From Halobacillus salinus (lineage in GTDB: Bacteria; Bacillota; Bacilli; Bacillales; Halobacillaceae): a DNA stretch of 64,000 nucleotides. The stretch lies in contig NZ_SRJC01000001.1 in the NCBI RefSeq assembly GCF_004684905.1, forward strand, positions 434,001-498,000, given 5' to 3'. The position numbers and the translations under genes were made by a program. Shown in pieces: positions 48,956 through 57,133 of this stretch. Positions within the stretch are counted from its first letter, which is position 1, and each line of letters starts with the position of its first letter. The notes under the pieces were generated by a model. The model saw only the letters and a list, made by a program, of their open reading frames with translations. It made no database searches and had not been told where the DNA came from.

Positions 48956-49654
48956 CTATATGTAATGTGACAAGGAAGTCAGCTCGACTTCATCACTTTC
49001 TGATAGAAATTGTTGCAGGAGCGGAAGGTGATCTCCACCAATGATGATTAGGATTTGCTCGCCGGGCTGTGCGATTTTTAGAATATTTGCGGCGATAGCA
49101 AGATCGCGGTGGTGCCACTGTTTCAGCCAGTTCACCCCGACACGTTGCTGACGGTCTCCCACTTGAGCTATCTTCATATACACTTTCCGGAGTGTTTGAA
49201 GGTATTTCGCATCATTAATTGCTTTAATTTTCCCTAGCAGACTGGCTTCTTTCTGGCGTTCTTCCAGTAACAACTGGTAGAGCTTCATGATGTCTTGAAA
49301 CAGAGTAGGCTGATACTGTTTGGCCCACTCGAAGACACCATCTATAGTCGGGGAAGACATATCTATGACTTCATCCACAGCGTATAATTGTTGGTGATCA
49401 AGAGTCTTAGCCACAGGGAAGCCAAGTTGCTCCACCTCATCATAAGCCGGGGCGATCTCCCCGCTCCGGTAGGCTTTGAATCGTCGGTTCATCTCTTCTT
49501 CTACATAGTACGATTTCTCCACTGCCACTTTGGTGGGTTCGAATCGTTCTAATAATTGTTGAGCTTTCACTATTTCATCTTTCTCCTCATTTACATGAGA
49601 AGGCTCAACTGCCATATGGATCATTCCTACAAGTAATACTTCAGCTTTACTCAT
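48956..49654 (-). CDS. DUF5694 / TraB-like protein
   Basis: A 232-residue soluble protein with the layout of the EreA/TIKI/TraB hydrolase-like fold: an N-terminal strand LLVGMIHMAVEPSH, then FEPTKVAVEKSYY, a long helical middle, WLKQWHHRDLAIAANILKIA, seen as WHHRDLAIAANI, and IIIGGDHLPLLQQFL. The His of GMIHM, the Glu of VAVEK and the GGDH motif are candidate catalytic or metal residues. I place it in DUF5694 with moderate confidence. GGAGGGAAG fits the ATG at 49654. It overlaps the end of the LLM oxidoreductase gene by 8 bases, so they are coupled. Confidence 0.7.
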   Translation of the reverse strand: MSKAEVLLVGMIHMAVEPSHVNEEKDEIVKAQQLLERFEPTKVAVEKSYYVEEEMNRRFKAYRSGEIAPAYDEVEQLGFPVAKTLDHQQLYAVDEVIDMSSPTIDGVFEWAKQYQPTLFQDIMKLYQLLLEERQKEASLLGKIKAINDAKYLQTLRKVYMKIAQVGDRQQRVGVNWLKQWHHRDLAIAANILKIAQPGEQILIIIGGDHLPLLQQFLSESDEVELTSLSHYI

Positions 49655-50597
49655 CTTTCTTCCCTCCATTCGTAAAGAAAGGTACCACTTCTTCTCCAAG
49701 TTCCTGCATGACATCCTCTACAGGTCGCTTATTTTTGGATAGCCCCAACATGATGTGGTTCACCCCAATGGATTGATACTCATCCAGTAGATCTCTTAAA
49801 CCGTGACGTCCGGTCCGGTAACCGGCAGGGATCTTCTCAGGCTGGTAGTTTGGATCTTCTGTTAGTTCAATAGGAAGCGGCATGAAAAAGGGGCGGAAAA
49901 CGTCCCCGTGGTAGTGCGCTACCTTTTCTCTGTATGCTTTTATCGTTTCTTTCTGCTGTTCAGGCCTCTGTGGATAAAACATCCAGCCGTCTCCGTGTTC
50001 TGCCACCCAATCTAATGTCTGTTGGCAATACCCTGTAAGAAATACTGGAATTTGCTCGGACGGCTTTGGTACAAGGTTGGACTTGTGGATCTTACCGAAC
50101 CTCGATTCACTGTCAGGAAATTCGTTATAAAGAACTTCTTGAAATACATGATAAGCTTCACGGAACCACTCTCCGCGCTCCATGATTGGGATGTTTAAAC
50201 CTTCAAAGTCTTTCCTTCGATCTCCTGAAGAGATTCCTAGCATTAGTCGGTCCGGAAATAGTTTGTCTATACTTGCAATCTCTTTCGCCATGCGGAGAGG
50301 ATGACGTAACGGAGCAACTAGAGCAGCTGTCCCAAGAGCTATGGTTTTAGTATGCGAAGCCAAATAGGTTAAATAGATGAGACTGTCAAAAATCTGACCG
50401 GTTGCTGGGTCTTCGAAGGTAGGGTCTTCAAGTAAGACGTCCTGTAACCACAATGCCGAAAAACCGAGGTCTTCAGCTTGTTGAGCTCGTTCGACCTGAT
50501 CTTCCATAGTTGGGGCATTCACCTCGTAGTTCTCCATCGGTACAGACAACCCTAAGGTCAATTGGTCTTTCTTCAAAGCAGATAGATAAGAATTCAT
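49647..50597 (-). CDS. LLM class flavin-dependent oxidoreductase
   Basis: A 316-residue luciferase-like monooxygenase. The TIM-barrel features are visible: LTLGLSVPMENYE at the start, AEDLGFSALWLQDVL, the flavin-region strand IALGTAALVAPLRHPLRMAKEIASID, seen as APLRHPLRMAKEIA, and LMLGISSGDRRKDFEG. The C-terminal IGVNHIMLGLS is common in the family. It would need reduced FMN or F420 from a partner. GGAGGCAAG fits the ATG at 50597; the frame opens earlier at 50645. It is followed by, and overlaps, the DUF5694 gene. Substrate unknown. Confidence 0.87.
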   Translation of the reverse strand: MNSYLSALKKDQLTLGLSVPMENYEVNAPTMEDQVERAQQAEDLGFSALWLQDVLLEDPTFEDPATGQIFDSLIYLTYLASHTKTIALGTAALVAPLRHPLRMAKEIASIDKLFPDRLMLGISSGDRRKDFEGLNIPIMERGEWFREAYHVFQEVLYNEFPDSESRFGKIHKSNLVPKPSEQIPVFLTGYCQQTLDWVAEHGDGWMFYPQRPEQQKETIKAYREKVAHYHGDVFRPFFMPLPIELTEDPNYQPEKIPAGYRTGRHGLRDLLDEYQSIGVNHIMLGLSKNKRPVEDVMQELGEEVVPFFTNGGKKDE

Positions 50598-50679
50598 CGT
50601 CTTGCCTCCTACATTTCGTCGTGTTTCTATTATAAAGACAGGCAATAGAAAGTGCGAATAAGGAGTCTCAAATGAAAAA

Positions 50680-50699
50680 GCCTCCTAGTTAGAGGAGGC
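50680..50699 (-). terminator. Terminator of the 33-residue gene
   Basis: GCCTCCT (50680-50686) pairs with AGGAGGC (50693-50699), followed on the minus strand by T5. Confidence 0.85.
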
Positions 50700-50744
50700 A
50701 TAATTGTGTGAACGATAGGGAACGGTATTCAAAGAGAATTGAGA

Positions 50745-50846
50745 TTACATAAAGTAGATAGCGAAGTAAAGGACTCCAGTTAAAATGGCAGAACCACCAG
50801 CAACACTTGCAATTTCGGTTACATCATATTCAATACGTTTTTTCAT
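50745..50846 (-). CDS. Very small membrane protein, 33 residues
   Basis: MKKRIEYDVTEIASVAGGSA followed by ILTGVLYFAIYFM: a basic start, a short acidic part and one membrane helix. AAGGAAGGGG is spaced well before the ATG, and a terminator lies 45 bases beyond the stop. Both support a real gene that is below common size limits. No family recognised; its single helix would allow binding to a larger membrane protein. Confidence 0.55.
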   Translation of the reverse strand: MKKRIEYDVTEIASVAGGSAILTGVLYFAIYFM

Positions 50847-50952
50847 AGATAAAAGCCCCTTCCTTTTTTTGCTTGTACTAATATAGACGGATGAGGCCTG
50901 TCTAAAGTTTCAGATTTATTACATAAATATTTCATTTTTATTTCAACAAAAT

Positions 50953-50975
50953 TTGACACAGTTTAATAATGTCAA
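50953..50975 (+). promoter_or_regulatory. Candidate MtlR activator site
   Basis: TTGACA-N11-TGTCAA. The left half extends to TTGACACA, the half-site of the B. subtilis MtlR operator TTGnCACA-N4-TGTGnCAA. It lies about 80 bases before the presumed start site, as activator sites do. Confidence 0.45.
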
Positions 50976-51008
50976 CAAGAAGAGTGACAAAGATGGGTTT
51001 ACCTTTTG

Positions 51009-51038
51009 TTGAATACGCTTACCTCATGCCATTAAAAT
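51009..51038 (+). promoter_or_regulatory. mtlA promoter with cre-like site
   Basis: TTGAAT (51009-51014) and TAAAAT (51033-51038) are 18 bases apart. TGAATACGCTTACC (51010-51023) matches the CcpA pattern TGWnAnCGnTnWCA with two mismatches and overlaps the -35 box, suggesting carbon catabolite repression. Confidence 0.45.
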
Positions 51039-51083
51039 AAAGATATTAAGAAAATCAAAAGTAATGAAGGAGGATTTGTTGAT

Positions 51084-52850
51084 ATGAGCGATCAACAAAA
51101 AACAGGAATGAGAGCTAGAGTCCAGAAATTCGGTAGCTTCCTGAGTAGTATGATCATGCCGAACATTGCCGCTTTTATAGCGTGGGGTATCATCACGGCA
51201 TTGTTCATCCCAGACGGTTGGTTCCCGAATGAGACGTTAGCCGCTATGGTCGGTCCGATGATTACGTATTTACTGCCATTATTAATTGCTTTTACCGGTG
51301 GCCGATTGATTCATGGTTTGCGTGGAGGAGTAGTAGCCGCAACCGCTGCAATGGGTGTAATTGTAGGTTCACCTGACACTCCGATGTTCTTGGGTGCGAT
51401 GGTAGCAGGTCCGATTGCTGGTTACTTGATGAAAAAGGTCGACCAATTCCTTGAAGGAAAGGTCCGCCAAGGTTTCGAAATGCTTGTCAATAACTTCTCT
51501 GCCGGAATCTTAGGTGCTGTACTGGCTGTTCTAGCACTATATACATTAAGTCCATTATTCTCAGGTATCACAGAAGTGCTAGGCATGGGAGTAGATGCTC
51601 TGATCTCAGCAGGGCTGCTTCCACTAGCGAACATCTTCATTGAGCCTGCTAAAGTAGTCTTCTTGAACAACGCCATCAACCACGGTATTCTGACACCACT
51701 TGGTACAGAGCAGTCCGTGAACACTGGTAAATCCATTTTGTTCTTACTTGAAGCAAACCCTGGACCAGGATTCGGTGTTCTATTAGCATTCATGTTCTTT
51801 GGAAAAGGAACATCCAGACAAACAGCCCCAGGTGCTGCAGTGATCCAGTTCCTTGGTGGTATTCACGAGATTTACTTCCCGTACATCCTATCTAAGCCAA
51901 TTATTATCCTAGGTGCCATTGCTGGTGGTATTTCTGGTACAGCTACTTTTGCATTCCTAGGTGCAGGTCTTACAGCAGCTGCTTCCCCAGGTAGTATCAT
52001 CGCAATTTTAGGAATGACGGCTAGAGGAAGTTACGGAGCTGTTATAGCAGGTGTTGCTGTTGCGACAATCGTATCGTTTGCAGTATCCTCTGTCATCCTG
52101 AAAGCAACAAGCAGTGAGGACGAAGAAGACCTTGAAGCTGCAACAGCTAAGATGGAAGGAATGAAAGGTAAGAAGAGTAGTGTGTCTGGTCAACTGTCCG
52201 GAAATAAGGAAGAGCCAGCACAAACAAATTCAGACCAAGTTCCTGCCCTAAATCGTTCTAATGTAGATAAAATCATCTTTGCGTGCGACGCCGGAATGGG
52301 ATCAAGCGCTATGGGTGCTTCCCTATTGAAAAAGAAATTTAAAGAAGCTTCCATCGATATCGAAGTGACGAACATGGCAATCAACGACTTACCTCAAGAT
52401 GTTGACGTTGTCATTACGCATAAAGACTTAACAGAGCGTGCTATGCAAAAAGTTCCAAGCGCCCATCATATTTCTGTAGACAACTTCTTGAAGAGTCCGA
52501 AATACGATGAATTGGTACAAGAGCTGAGCGATGATAATGCCGGAGCGTCTCAAGAAGATAGTATGAAAGAAGAAAATGTAGATAAAATCATTTTTGCTTG
52601 TGATGCCGGAATGGGATCAAGCGCCATGGGTGCTTCCCTATTGAAGAAGAAGTTCAAACAAGCTTCTATTGATATTGATGTGACGAACATGGCAATCAAC
52701 GACCTTCCGCAAGATGTTGACATCGTCATCACTCACAAAGATCTGACGGAGCGTGCGAAACAGAAAGTCCCTAATGCTCGTCATATTTCAGTAGATAACT
52801 TCCTGAACAGTCCGAAGTATGATGAACTTGTAGAGCAATTGAAGAGCTAA
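51084..52850 (+). CDS. mtlA: Mannitol PTS transporter EIICB with two EIIB domains
   Basis: A 588-residue phosphotransferase transporter that takes up mannitol as mannitol 1-phosphate. The EIIC part (residues 20-345) has about eight helices with FVSSMIMPNIAAFIAWGIITALFIP-like start, seen as MPNIAAFIAWG, the GGIHEIYFPYIL substrate loop and NAINHGILTPLG. A linker follows, then EIIB at about 393-485 with phospho-Cys in FACDAGMGSSAMG, and a second EIIB at about 498-588 with the same motif. The usual Gram-positive MtlA is about 475-480 residues with one EIIB. GGAGGATTTG precedes the ATG. First gene of the mannitol operon. Confidence 0.95.
   Translation: MSDQQKTGMRARVQKFGSFLSSMIMPNIAAFIAWGIITALFIPDGWFPNETLAAMVGPMITYLLPLLIAFTGGRLIHGLRGGVVAATAAMGVIVGSPDTPMFLGAMVAGPIAGYLMKKVDQFLEGKVRQGFEMLVNNFSAGILGAVLAVLALYTLSPLFSGITEVLGMGVDALISAGLLPLANIFIEPAKVVFLNNAINHGILTPLGTEQSVNTGKSILFLLEANPGPGFGVLLAFMFFGKGTSRQTAPGAAVIQFLGGIHEIYFPYILSKPIIILGAIAGGISGTATFAFLGAGLTAAASPGSIIAILGMTARGSYGAVIAGVAVATIVSFAVSSVILKATSSEDEEDLEAATAKMEGMKGKKSSVSGQLSGNKEEPAQTNSDQVPALNRSNVDKIIFACDAGMGSSAMGASLLKKKFKEASIDIEVTNMAINDLPQDVDVVITHKDLTERAMQKVPSAHHISVDNFLKSPKYDELVQELSDDNAGASQEDSMKEENVDKIIFACDAGMGSSAMGASLLKKKFKQASIDIDVTNMAINDLPQDVDIVITHKDLTERAKQKVPNARHISVDNFLNSPKYDELVEQLKS
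52260..52847 (+). repeat. Direct repeat inside mtlA encoding two EIIB domains
   Basis: The unit beginning at 52260 recurs at 52575, offset 315 bases (105 codons). By hand alignment 9 of 89 residues differ, while many codons differ silently, so the copies are under protein-level constraint and not newly duplicated. The CDAGMGSSAMG loop is identical. Confidence 0.9.
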
Positions 52851-52861
52851 TAGTCTTTGTA

Positions 52862-52893
52862 ACAGGAAAGGTTCCGAATGGGTCCTTTCCTGT
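52862..52893 (+). terminator. Hairpin between mtlA and mtlR
   Basis: ACAGGAAAGG (52862-52871) pairs with CCTTTCCTGT (52884-52893), followed by CTTTA. It probably lowers, rather than stops, read-through into mtlR. Confidence 0.7.
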
Positions 52894-52925
52894 CTTTACT
52901 CGATTAGGAGGGAGGAGGGCTCGAA

Positions 52926-55028
52926 TTGTATGTATCGGCTAGAGAACGAAAAATGATCGAGTACCTCTTAGATGCTCGAGATGCTGTACCTGTCAAAACC
53001 TTAGCAGAAGAGCTAGGAGTAAGTTCGCGAACTATCCACAGAGATTTGAACGGGCTTGAATCTACGCTCCAAGACTTCCAGGTTGCTTTGAAAAAGCAAT
53101 CGGGTAAAGGGATTGCGTTAATGGGGGATGACAAGAGTGTAGCCAGTCTTAAAGAGGGACTACGTCAACAAGGTACTTTCGACTATACCCCGGAAGAGAG
53201 AAAGGTACTGATCCTTTCGTGGTTATTAGAAGCAAAAGAACCAATGAAAATAGTAGCATTAGCTGCAGAACTTGGGGTAACGGTAGCGACTGCAAGTCAT
53301 GACCTGGATCAAATTGAAAATGATTTGTTATCGTTTGATTTGCAACTGGTACGCAGACGAGGGTACGGGGTTGAAGTTACTGGGAAAGAAGTGAACATTC
53401 GAGAAGCTATCCAGCATATCATGATGCGGCATATGAATGATTACGACTTTCTACGTTTGATGCGGCAACATATCAGTCAATCTCCAGTACAGACTCAATG
53501 GGATGCGGTTTCTGAACATTTACTCGGCTTGGTAAGTAAGGAAAGAATCCACACGATTGAACATGTGGTGGAGACGTTCCGTTCAGAGTTGACATACCCG
53601 CTTGCAGATAGTGCCTATATTGGACTCGTGATTCACTTGGCCTTAGCAATGGAAAGAATCAAACAAGGGGAGAGGATCCAAATTGAAAGTGAATATTTGG
53701 ATGATCTCCGTGAAACGAAAGAGTTTCAAGTAGCAAGTAGAATGATTGAAGAATTAGAGAAACAGCTTGAACTGTCTATTCCAGAAGCGGAAATCGGATA
53801 TATCACGATGCACCTAATGGGGGCAAAGTCACGATATAACAAAGATTCGGTTATGGAAGAAAGTAGTTTGAGTATAGCGTTCCACGCCAAACAACTGATT
53901 GAATTCGTATCCAATTCCTTGCAGAAGGACTTGCATCATTCGGAGAAGCTGTTAAACGATCTTGTCATTCATCTGAAGCCAAGTTTGTATCGTATTCAAC
54001 AGGGAATGGATATTCATAATCCCCTTACAAAACAGATAGAAGAAGACTATCCTGAGCTATCTGAAATTGTAGGGCAGGCTGTGAGACATGTTTTTCCTGA
54101 CTTAACTTTTCCGAAAGAAGAAGCGGCATTTCTGGTGATGCACTTTGCAAGTGCGTTATTGAATTTGGAAGAGACAAAGCGCCTTCACGTGCTTGTTGTT
54201 TGTTCAAGTGGTATAGGGACAGCGAAGATTCTGGCTGCGAAATTGAAGCGTCAATTCAGTGAGATTGAAACGGTCGATCACCAATCTCTTTTCGACTTGA
54301 AGCATTTACAAGTGGAAGAATATGATCTGGTTGTTTCGACGATCCCAATCGATCAATTGGAGGATTATGTACTAGTCAATCCTATGTTATCAACAGGTGA
54401 CATTCATCAAGTGGAGCATCGAATTCGTAAAGTACGAATAAGGGGAAGTCTGAAAAGGACAGCGTCCAAGGAGATGAAGGTCCAGGATCAGACACTCCAA
54501 TCAATCCGGAATTCGGTATCAGCAGTTCAAAAGTATGTTCAGACGATCAGTCATCTTTTGAATGGTCTACATGTATTTCAAGCAAAAGCGGATTCTAAAT
54601 CAGACATCATTCAAGAGACGTGTGAGTATCTAGCCAAAAGGCATGCTTTGGAACATCCGGAATCAGTAGGGCAAGCTTTGTTGGAACGAGAGGCAGCTGG
54701 TGGATTGGGAGTTCCTCAAACGGGAATCGCCCTTTTCCACACTAGAAGCGAGTACACGAAGAAACCTTCCTTCAGCATCGTACCTCTCAAAGAGCCGTTG
54801 GCATTACAGTCGATGGAAGGCAGCATGATGGAAGTGAATGCATTTGTTGTTTTGCTGGCTCCTCACGATCTAAGTCAAGAAGGCTTGGAAGTGGTAAGCT
54901 TTTTGAGCACTCTGTTCATTGAAGAACCAAAGAGTGTACAGGTTGTTCACCAGGGAACGAAAGAAGAGATAATAGAGTATGTATCGAATCAGTTACATCG
55001 TTTAATGAAAGAAAAAATATCATCATAA
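52926..55028 (+). CDS. mtlR: Mannitol operon activator, PRD-type
   Basis: A 700-residue activator. Order: HTH (residues 1-70; PVKTLAEELGVSSRTIHRDLNGL, seen as ELGVSSRTIHRDL), a second winged helix, PRD1 and PRD2 (about 190-400, with regulatory His in GLVIHLAL and LVIHLKPSL, and EEAAFLVMHF), an EIIB-Gat-like domain with CSSGIGTAK near 425, and an EIIA-like domain with His in GIALFHTRSEY near 605. PTS-dependent phosphorylation of these sites controls activity. The TTG at 52926 follows GGAGGAGGG; the nearby ATG is out of frame. Confidence 0.93.
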   Translation: MYVSARERKMIEYLLDARDAVPVKTLAEELGVSSRTIHRDLNGLESTLQDFQVALKKQSGKGIALMGDDKSVASLKEGLRQQGTFDYTPEERKVLILSWLLEAKEPMKIVALAAELGVTVATASHDLDQIENDLLSFDLQLVRRRGYGVEVTGKEVNIREAIQHIMMRHMNDYDFLRLMRQHISQSPVQTQWDAVSEHLLGLVSKERIHTIEHVVETFRSELTYPLADSAYIGLVIHLALAMERIKQGERIQIESEYLDDLRETKEFQVASRMIEELEKQLELSIPEAEIGYITMHLMGAKSRYNKDSVMEESSLSIAFHAKQLIEFVSNSLQKDLHHSEKLLNDLVIHLKPSLYRIQQGMDIHNPLTKQIEEDYPELSEIVGQAVRHVFPDLTFPKEEAAFLVMHFASALLNLEETKRLHVLVVCSSGIGTAKILAAKLKRQFSEIETVDHQSLFDLKHLQVEEYDLVVSTIPIDQLEDYVLVNPMLSTGDIHQVEHRIRKVRIRGSLKRTASKEMKVQDQTLQSIRNSVSAVQKYVQTISHLLNGLHVFQAKADSKSDIIQETCEYLAKRHALEHPESVGQALLEREAAGGLGVPQTGIALFHTRSEYTKKPSFSIVPLKEPLALQSMEGSMMEVNAFVVLLAPHDLSQEGLEVVSFLSTLFIEEPKSVQVVHQGTKEEIIEYVSNQLHRLMKEKISS

Positions 55029-55041
55029 AGGAGAATGTATC

Positions 55042-55479
55042 ATGTCTGACCAAATCCTAACGGAAAAAACGATTGAACAGAACCAACAATTTTCTACCAA
55101 AGAGGAAGCAATCCGCTATGTCGGTGGTCTACTTCAAGAGCAAGGGTATGTAAATGAAGAGTACGTAGATAAGATGCTGGAAAGAGAAGAAGTAACGTCT
55201 ACGTTTATGGGCAACTATGTAGCGATCCCACACGGTACAGAGGACGCAAAGAAATCAGTTCTTGAAACAGGACTTGCAATTGTAACGGTTCCAGACGGTG
55301 TCGATTTTGGCGACGGCAACATCGTGAAGTTGATGATCGGTATTGCAGGTAAAGGGGATGAACATTTAGAAATCCTTTCTCAAATCGCTATCGTATGTTC
55401 TGAGGAAGAAAACATTGATGCGATTCTGAATGCTTCTTCCAAACAAGAAATCATGGATATGTTCAGTGAGGTAGAGTAA
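55042..55479 (+). CDS. mtlF: Mannitol PTS EIIA component
   Basis: A 145-residue cytosolic phosphocarrier that passes phosphate from HPr to the EIIB domains of MtlA. The active His is in VAIPHGTED near residue 65; FSTKEEAIRYVGGLLQEQGYV and MGNYVAIPHG are family motifs. AAAGGAG precedes the ATG, 13 bases after mtlR. The mtlD start follows 1 base after its stop. Confidence 0.95.
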   Translation: MSDQILTEKTIEQNQQFSTKEEAIRYVGGLLQEQGYVNEEYVDKMLEREEVTSTFMGNYVAIPHGTEDAKKSVLETGLAIVTVPDGVDFGDGNIVKLMIGIAGKGDEHLEILSQIAIVCSEEENIDAILNASSKQEIMDMFSEVE

Positions 55480-55480
55480 G

Positions 55481-56605
55481 ATGAAGGCTGTCCATTTCGG
55501 AGCAGGAAACATAGGCAGAGGGTTTATTGGGGCTTTGTTGGCGGATGCCAAGTTCGACACCGTGTTCGTTGACGTTAATCAGGAATTGATTCAAGAGTTG
55601 AATGAAAAGAACTCTTATACTGTTGAACTTGCGGGCACCGGAGAAGCGGAAACTGTAACAGGAGTATCCGGCCTTCATAGTCAAGCAGACGAAGAGAAAG
55701 TAGTGCAAGCCATTGTGGAGGCAGATTTAATAACGACTGCTGTCGGGCCACATGTGCTTGCTATGATTGCGCCCCTACTTGCGAAAGGATTGCTTAAGAA
55801 ACAAGGTACAGCTAACGTAATCGCTTGTGAAAACGTAATCGGAGGAAGTCACATTCTGAAGAAGCACGTTTGGGAGGCGTTAACGGAAGAAGAGCAGCAC
55901 CAGGTAAATCAAAAAATCGGGTTCCCGAATGCGGCGGTGGACCGTATTGTGCCGGACCAGACGAATGATGATTTGTTAACAGTCAAAGTGGAACCCTATT
56001 ATGAATGGGTAGTTGAGACAAAAGACATCCATGGAACTCGCCCAGATATTTCAGGAATCACATATGTAGACGACCTAGAGCCTTATATAGAGCGTAAACT
56101 ATTCACTGTGAATACTGGTCACGCTGCGACAGCCTACCTTGGTTACCAATATGGATATAAGCAGGTTAAAGAAGCAATCTCAGACGATGCAATCAAAGAG
56201 AAAGTGAAAGGCGCGCTTTCTGAAACCGGGGCTGTTTTAATAGAGAAATACGGTTTTGAAAGAGATCAGCACCATCAGTATATTGAAAAGATCATCTCAC
56301 GTTTTGAGAACCCGGATCTGTTAGATGAAGTGACGCGGGTAGGTCGGGCTCCGATGAGGAAGTTGAGCAAGGAAGATCGCCTGGTGAAGCCGGCATCAGA
56401 GTTCACTGCTTTGTTCAATGAGACCCCAAGTCATTTGGTCGAAGTGATTGCTGCGGCTCTTCAATATGACGTAACATCCGACCAAGAAGCTGTTCAGTTG
56501 CAAGAATTGGTGGAAAAAGAAGGACCTGTAGAAGCTTTCCGAGAAGTGGCAGAATTAGAAAAAGATCATCTTCTAGTAAAAGCCGTCCAAGAACAGCTTC
56601 AATAA
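55481..56605 (+). CDS. mtlD: Mannitol-1-phosphate 5-dehydrogenase
   Basis: A 374-residue NAD-dependent enzyme that oxidises mannitol 1-phosphate to fructose 6-phosphate. The start KAVHFGAGNIGRGFIG is the dinucleotide-binding motif of long-chain mannitol dehydrogenases, and the catalytic Lys region ERKLFTVNTGHAATAYLG, seen as KLFTVNTGHA, lies near 210. GAGGTAGAG overlapping mtlF acts as ribosome site. It completes mtlA-mtlR-mtlF-mtlD and ends with a terminator. Confidence 0.96.
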   Translation: MKAVHFGAGNIGRGFIGALLADAKFDTVFVDVNQELIQELNEKNSYTVELAGTGEAETVTGVSGLHSQADEEKVVQAIVEADLITTAVGPHVLAMIAPLLAKGLLKKQGTANVIACENVIGGSHILKKHVWEALTEEEQHQVNQKIGFPNAAVDRIVPDQTNDDLLTVKVEPYYEWVVETKDIHGTRPDISGITYVDDLEPYIERKLFTVNTGHAATAYLGYQYGYKQVKEAISDDAIKEKVKGALSETGAVLIEKYGFERDQHHQYIEKIISRFENPDLLDEVTRVGRAPMRKLSKEDRLVKPASEFTALFNETPSHLVEVIAAALQYDVTSDQEAVQLQELVEKEGPVEAFREVAELEKDHLLVKAVQEQLQ

Positions 56606-56632
56606 AAAAATCCCCGCTCAGGGGATTTTTTT
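56604..56632 (+). terminator. Terminator of the mannitol operon
   Basis: AAAAAAATCCCC (56604-56615) pairs with GGGGATTTTTTT (56621-56632), overlapping the mtlD stop. Confidence 0.95.
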
Positions 56633-56651
56633 ATTAGTTTCTTTTTAGAAG

Positions 56652-57020
56652 TCAGCTTGTCTTATTGTTGTAGTGTTTTCGGAACGTTTTGAGGGCGGTG
56701 ACGACATCTTGGTCGTAATCCTCTAAGAAATCCAGACCATAGTGATAATTCCCGTGCACTTTTTTACACCATACACCATTAGCAGTAACTTCGATTTCCT
56801 TGCCGGCTAATGTTGTTTGTACGAAGAACTGAACTTTTTTCTCGAGTGAAATGTTCATATCTGTCGAGAGTTTCATTCCACCAGGGCTAAGGTCTATGAT
56901 ATGCGCATTTCCTAAAGAAGATTGTATGGTTCGTCCTCCCACTTTCACAATTCGATACTTGGCTTCAACAGGCTCATCGAATCGGTAGCGCAATGTTTCA
57001 TGGCGACGGTACCGCATCAT
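56652..57020 (-). CDS. PilZ domain c-di-GMP-binding protein
   Basis: A 122-residue single-domain PilZ protein. The ligand motifs are present: Arg-rich RYRRHETLRY at the N-terminus (RxxxR type) and IIDLSPGGMKL (D/NxSxxG) near residue 43. It should bind cyclic di-GMP and pass the signal by protein contact. GGGGGGATTC precedes the ATG. It stands alone, convergent with mtlD. The only c-di-GMP enzyme gene in the window is at 18.9 kb. Confidence 0.88.
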   Translation of the reverse strand: MMRYRRHETLRYRFDEPVEAKYRIVKVGGRTIQSSLGNAHIIDLSPGGMKLSTDMNISLEKKVQFFVQTTLAGKEIEVTANGVWCKKVHGNYHYGLDFLEDYDQDVVTALKTFRKHYNNKTS

Positions 57021-57133
57021 TTAGAATCCCCCCTAACGTCCGCGAAAATGTAAAATGCTATATCTTATAATAAATGTTACCATTAATATGAAATAGGTGA
57101 AATAAAAAATCCTTTATAGAGAGGACAATACGG

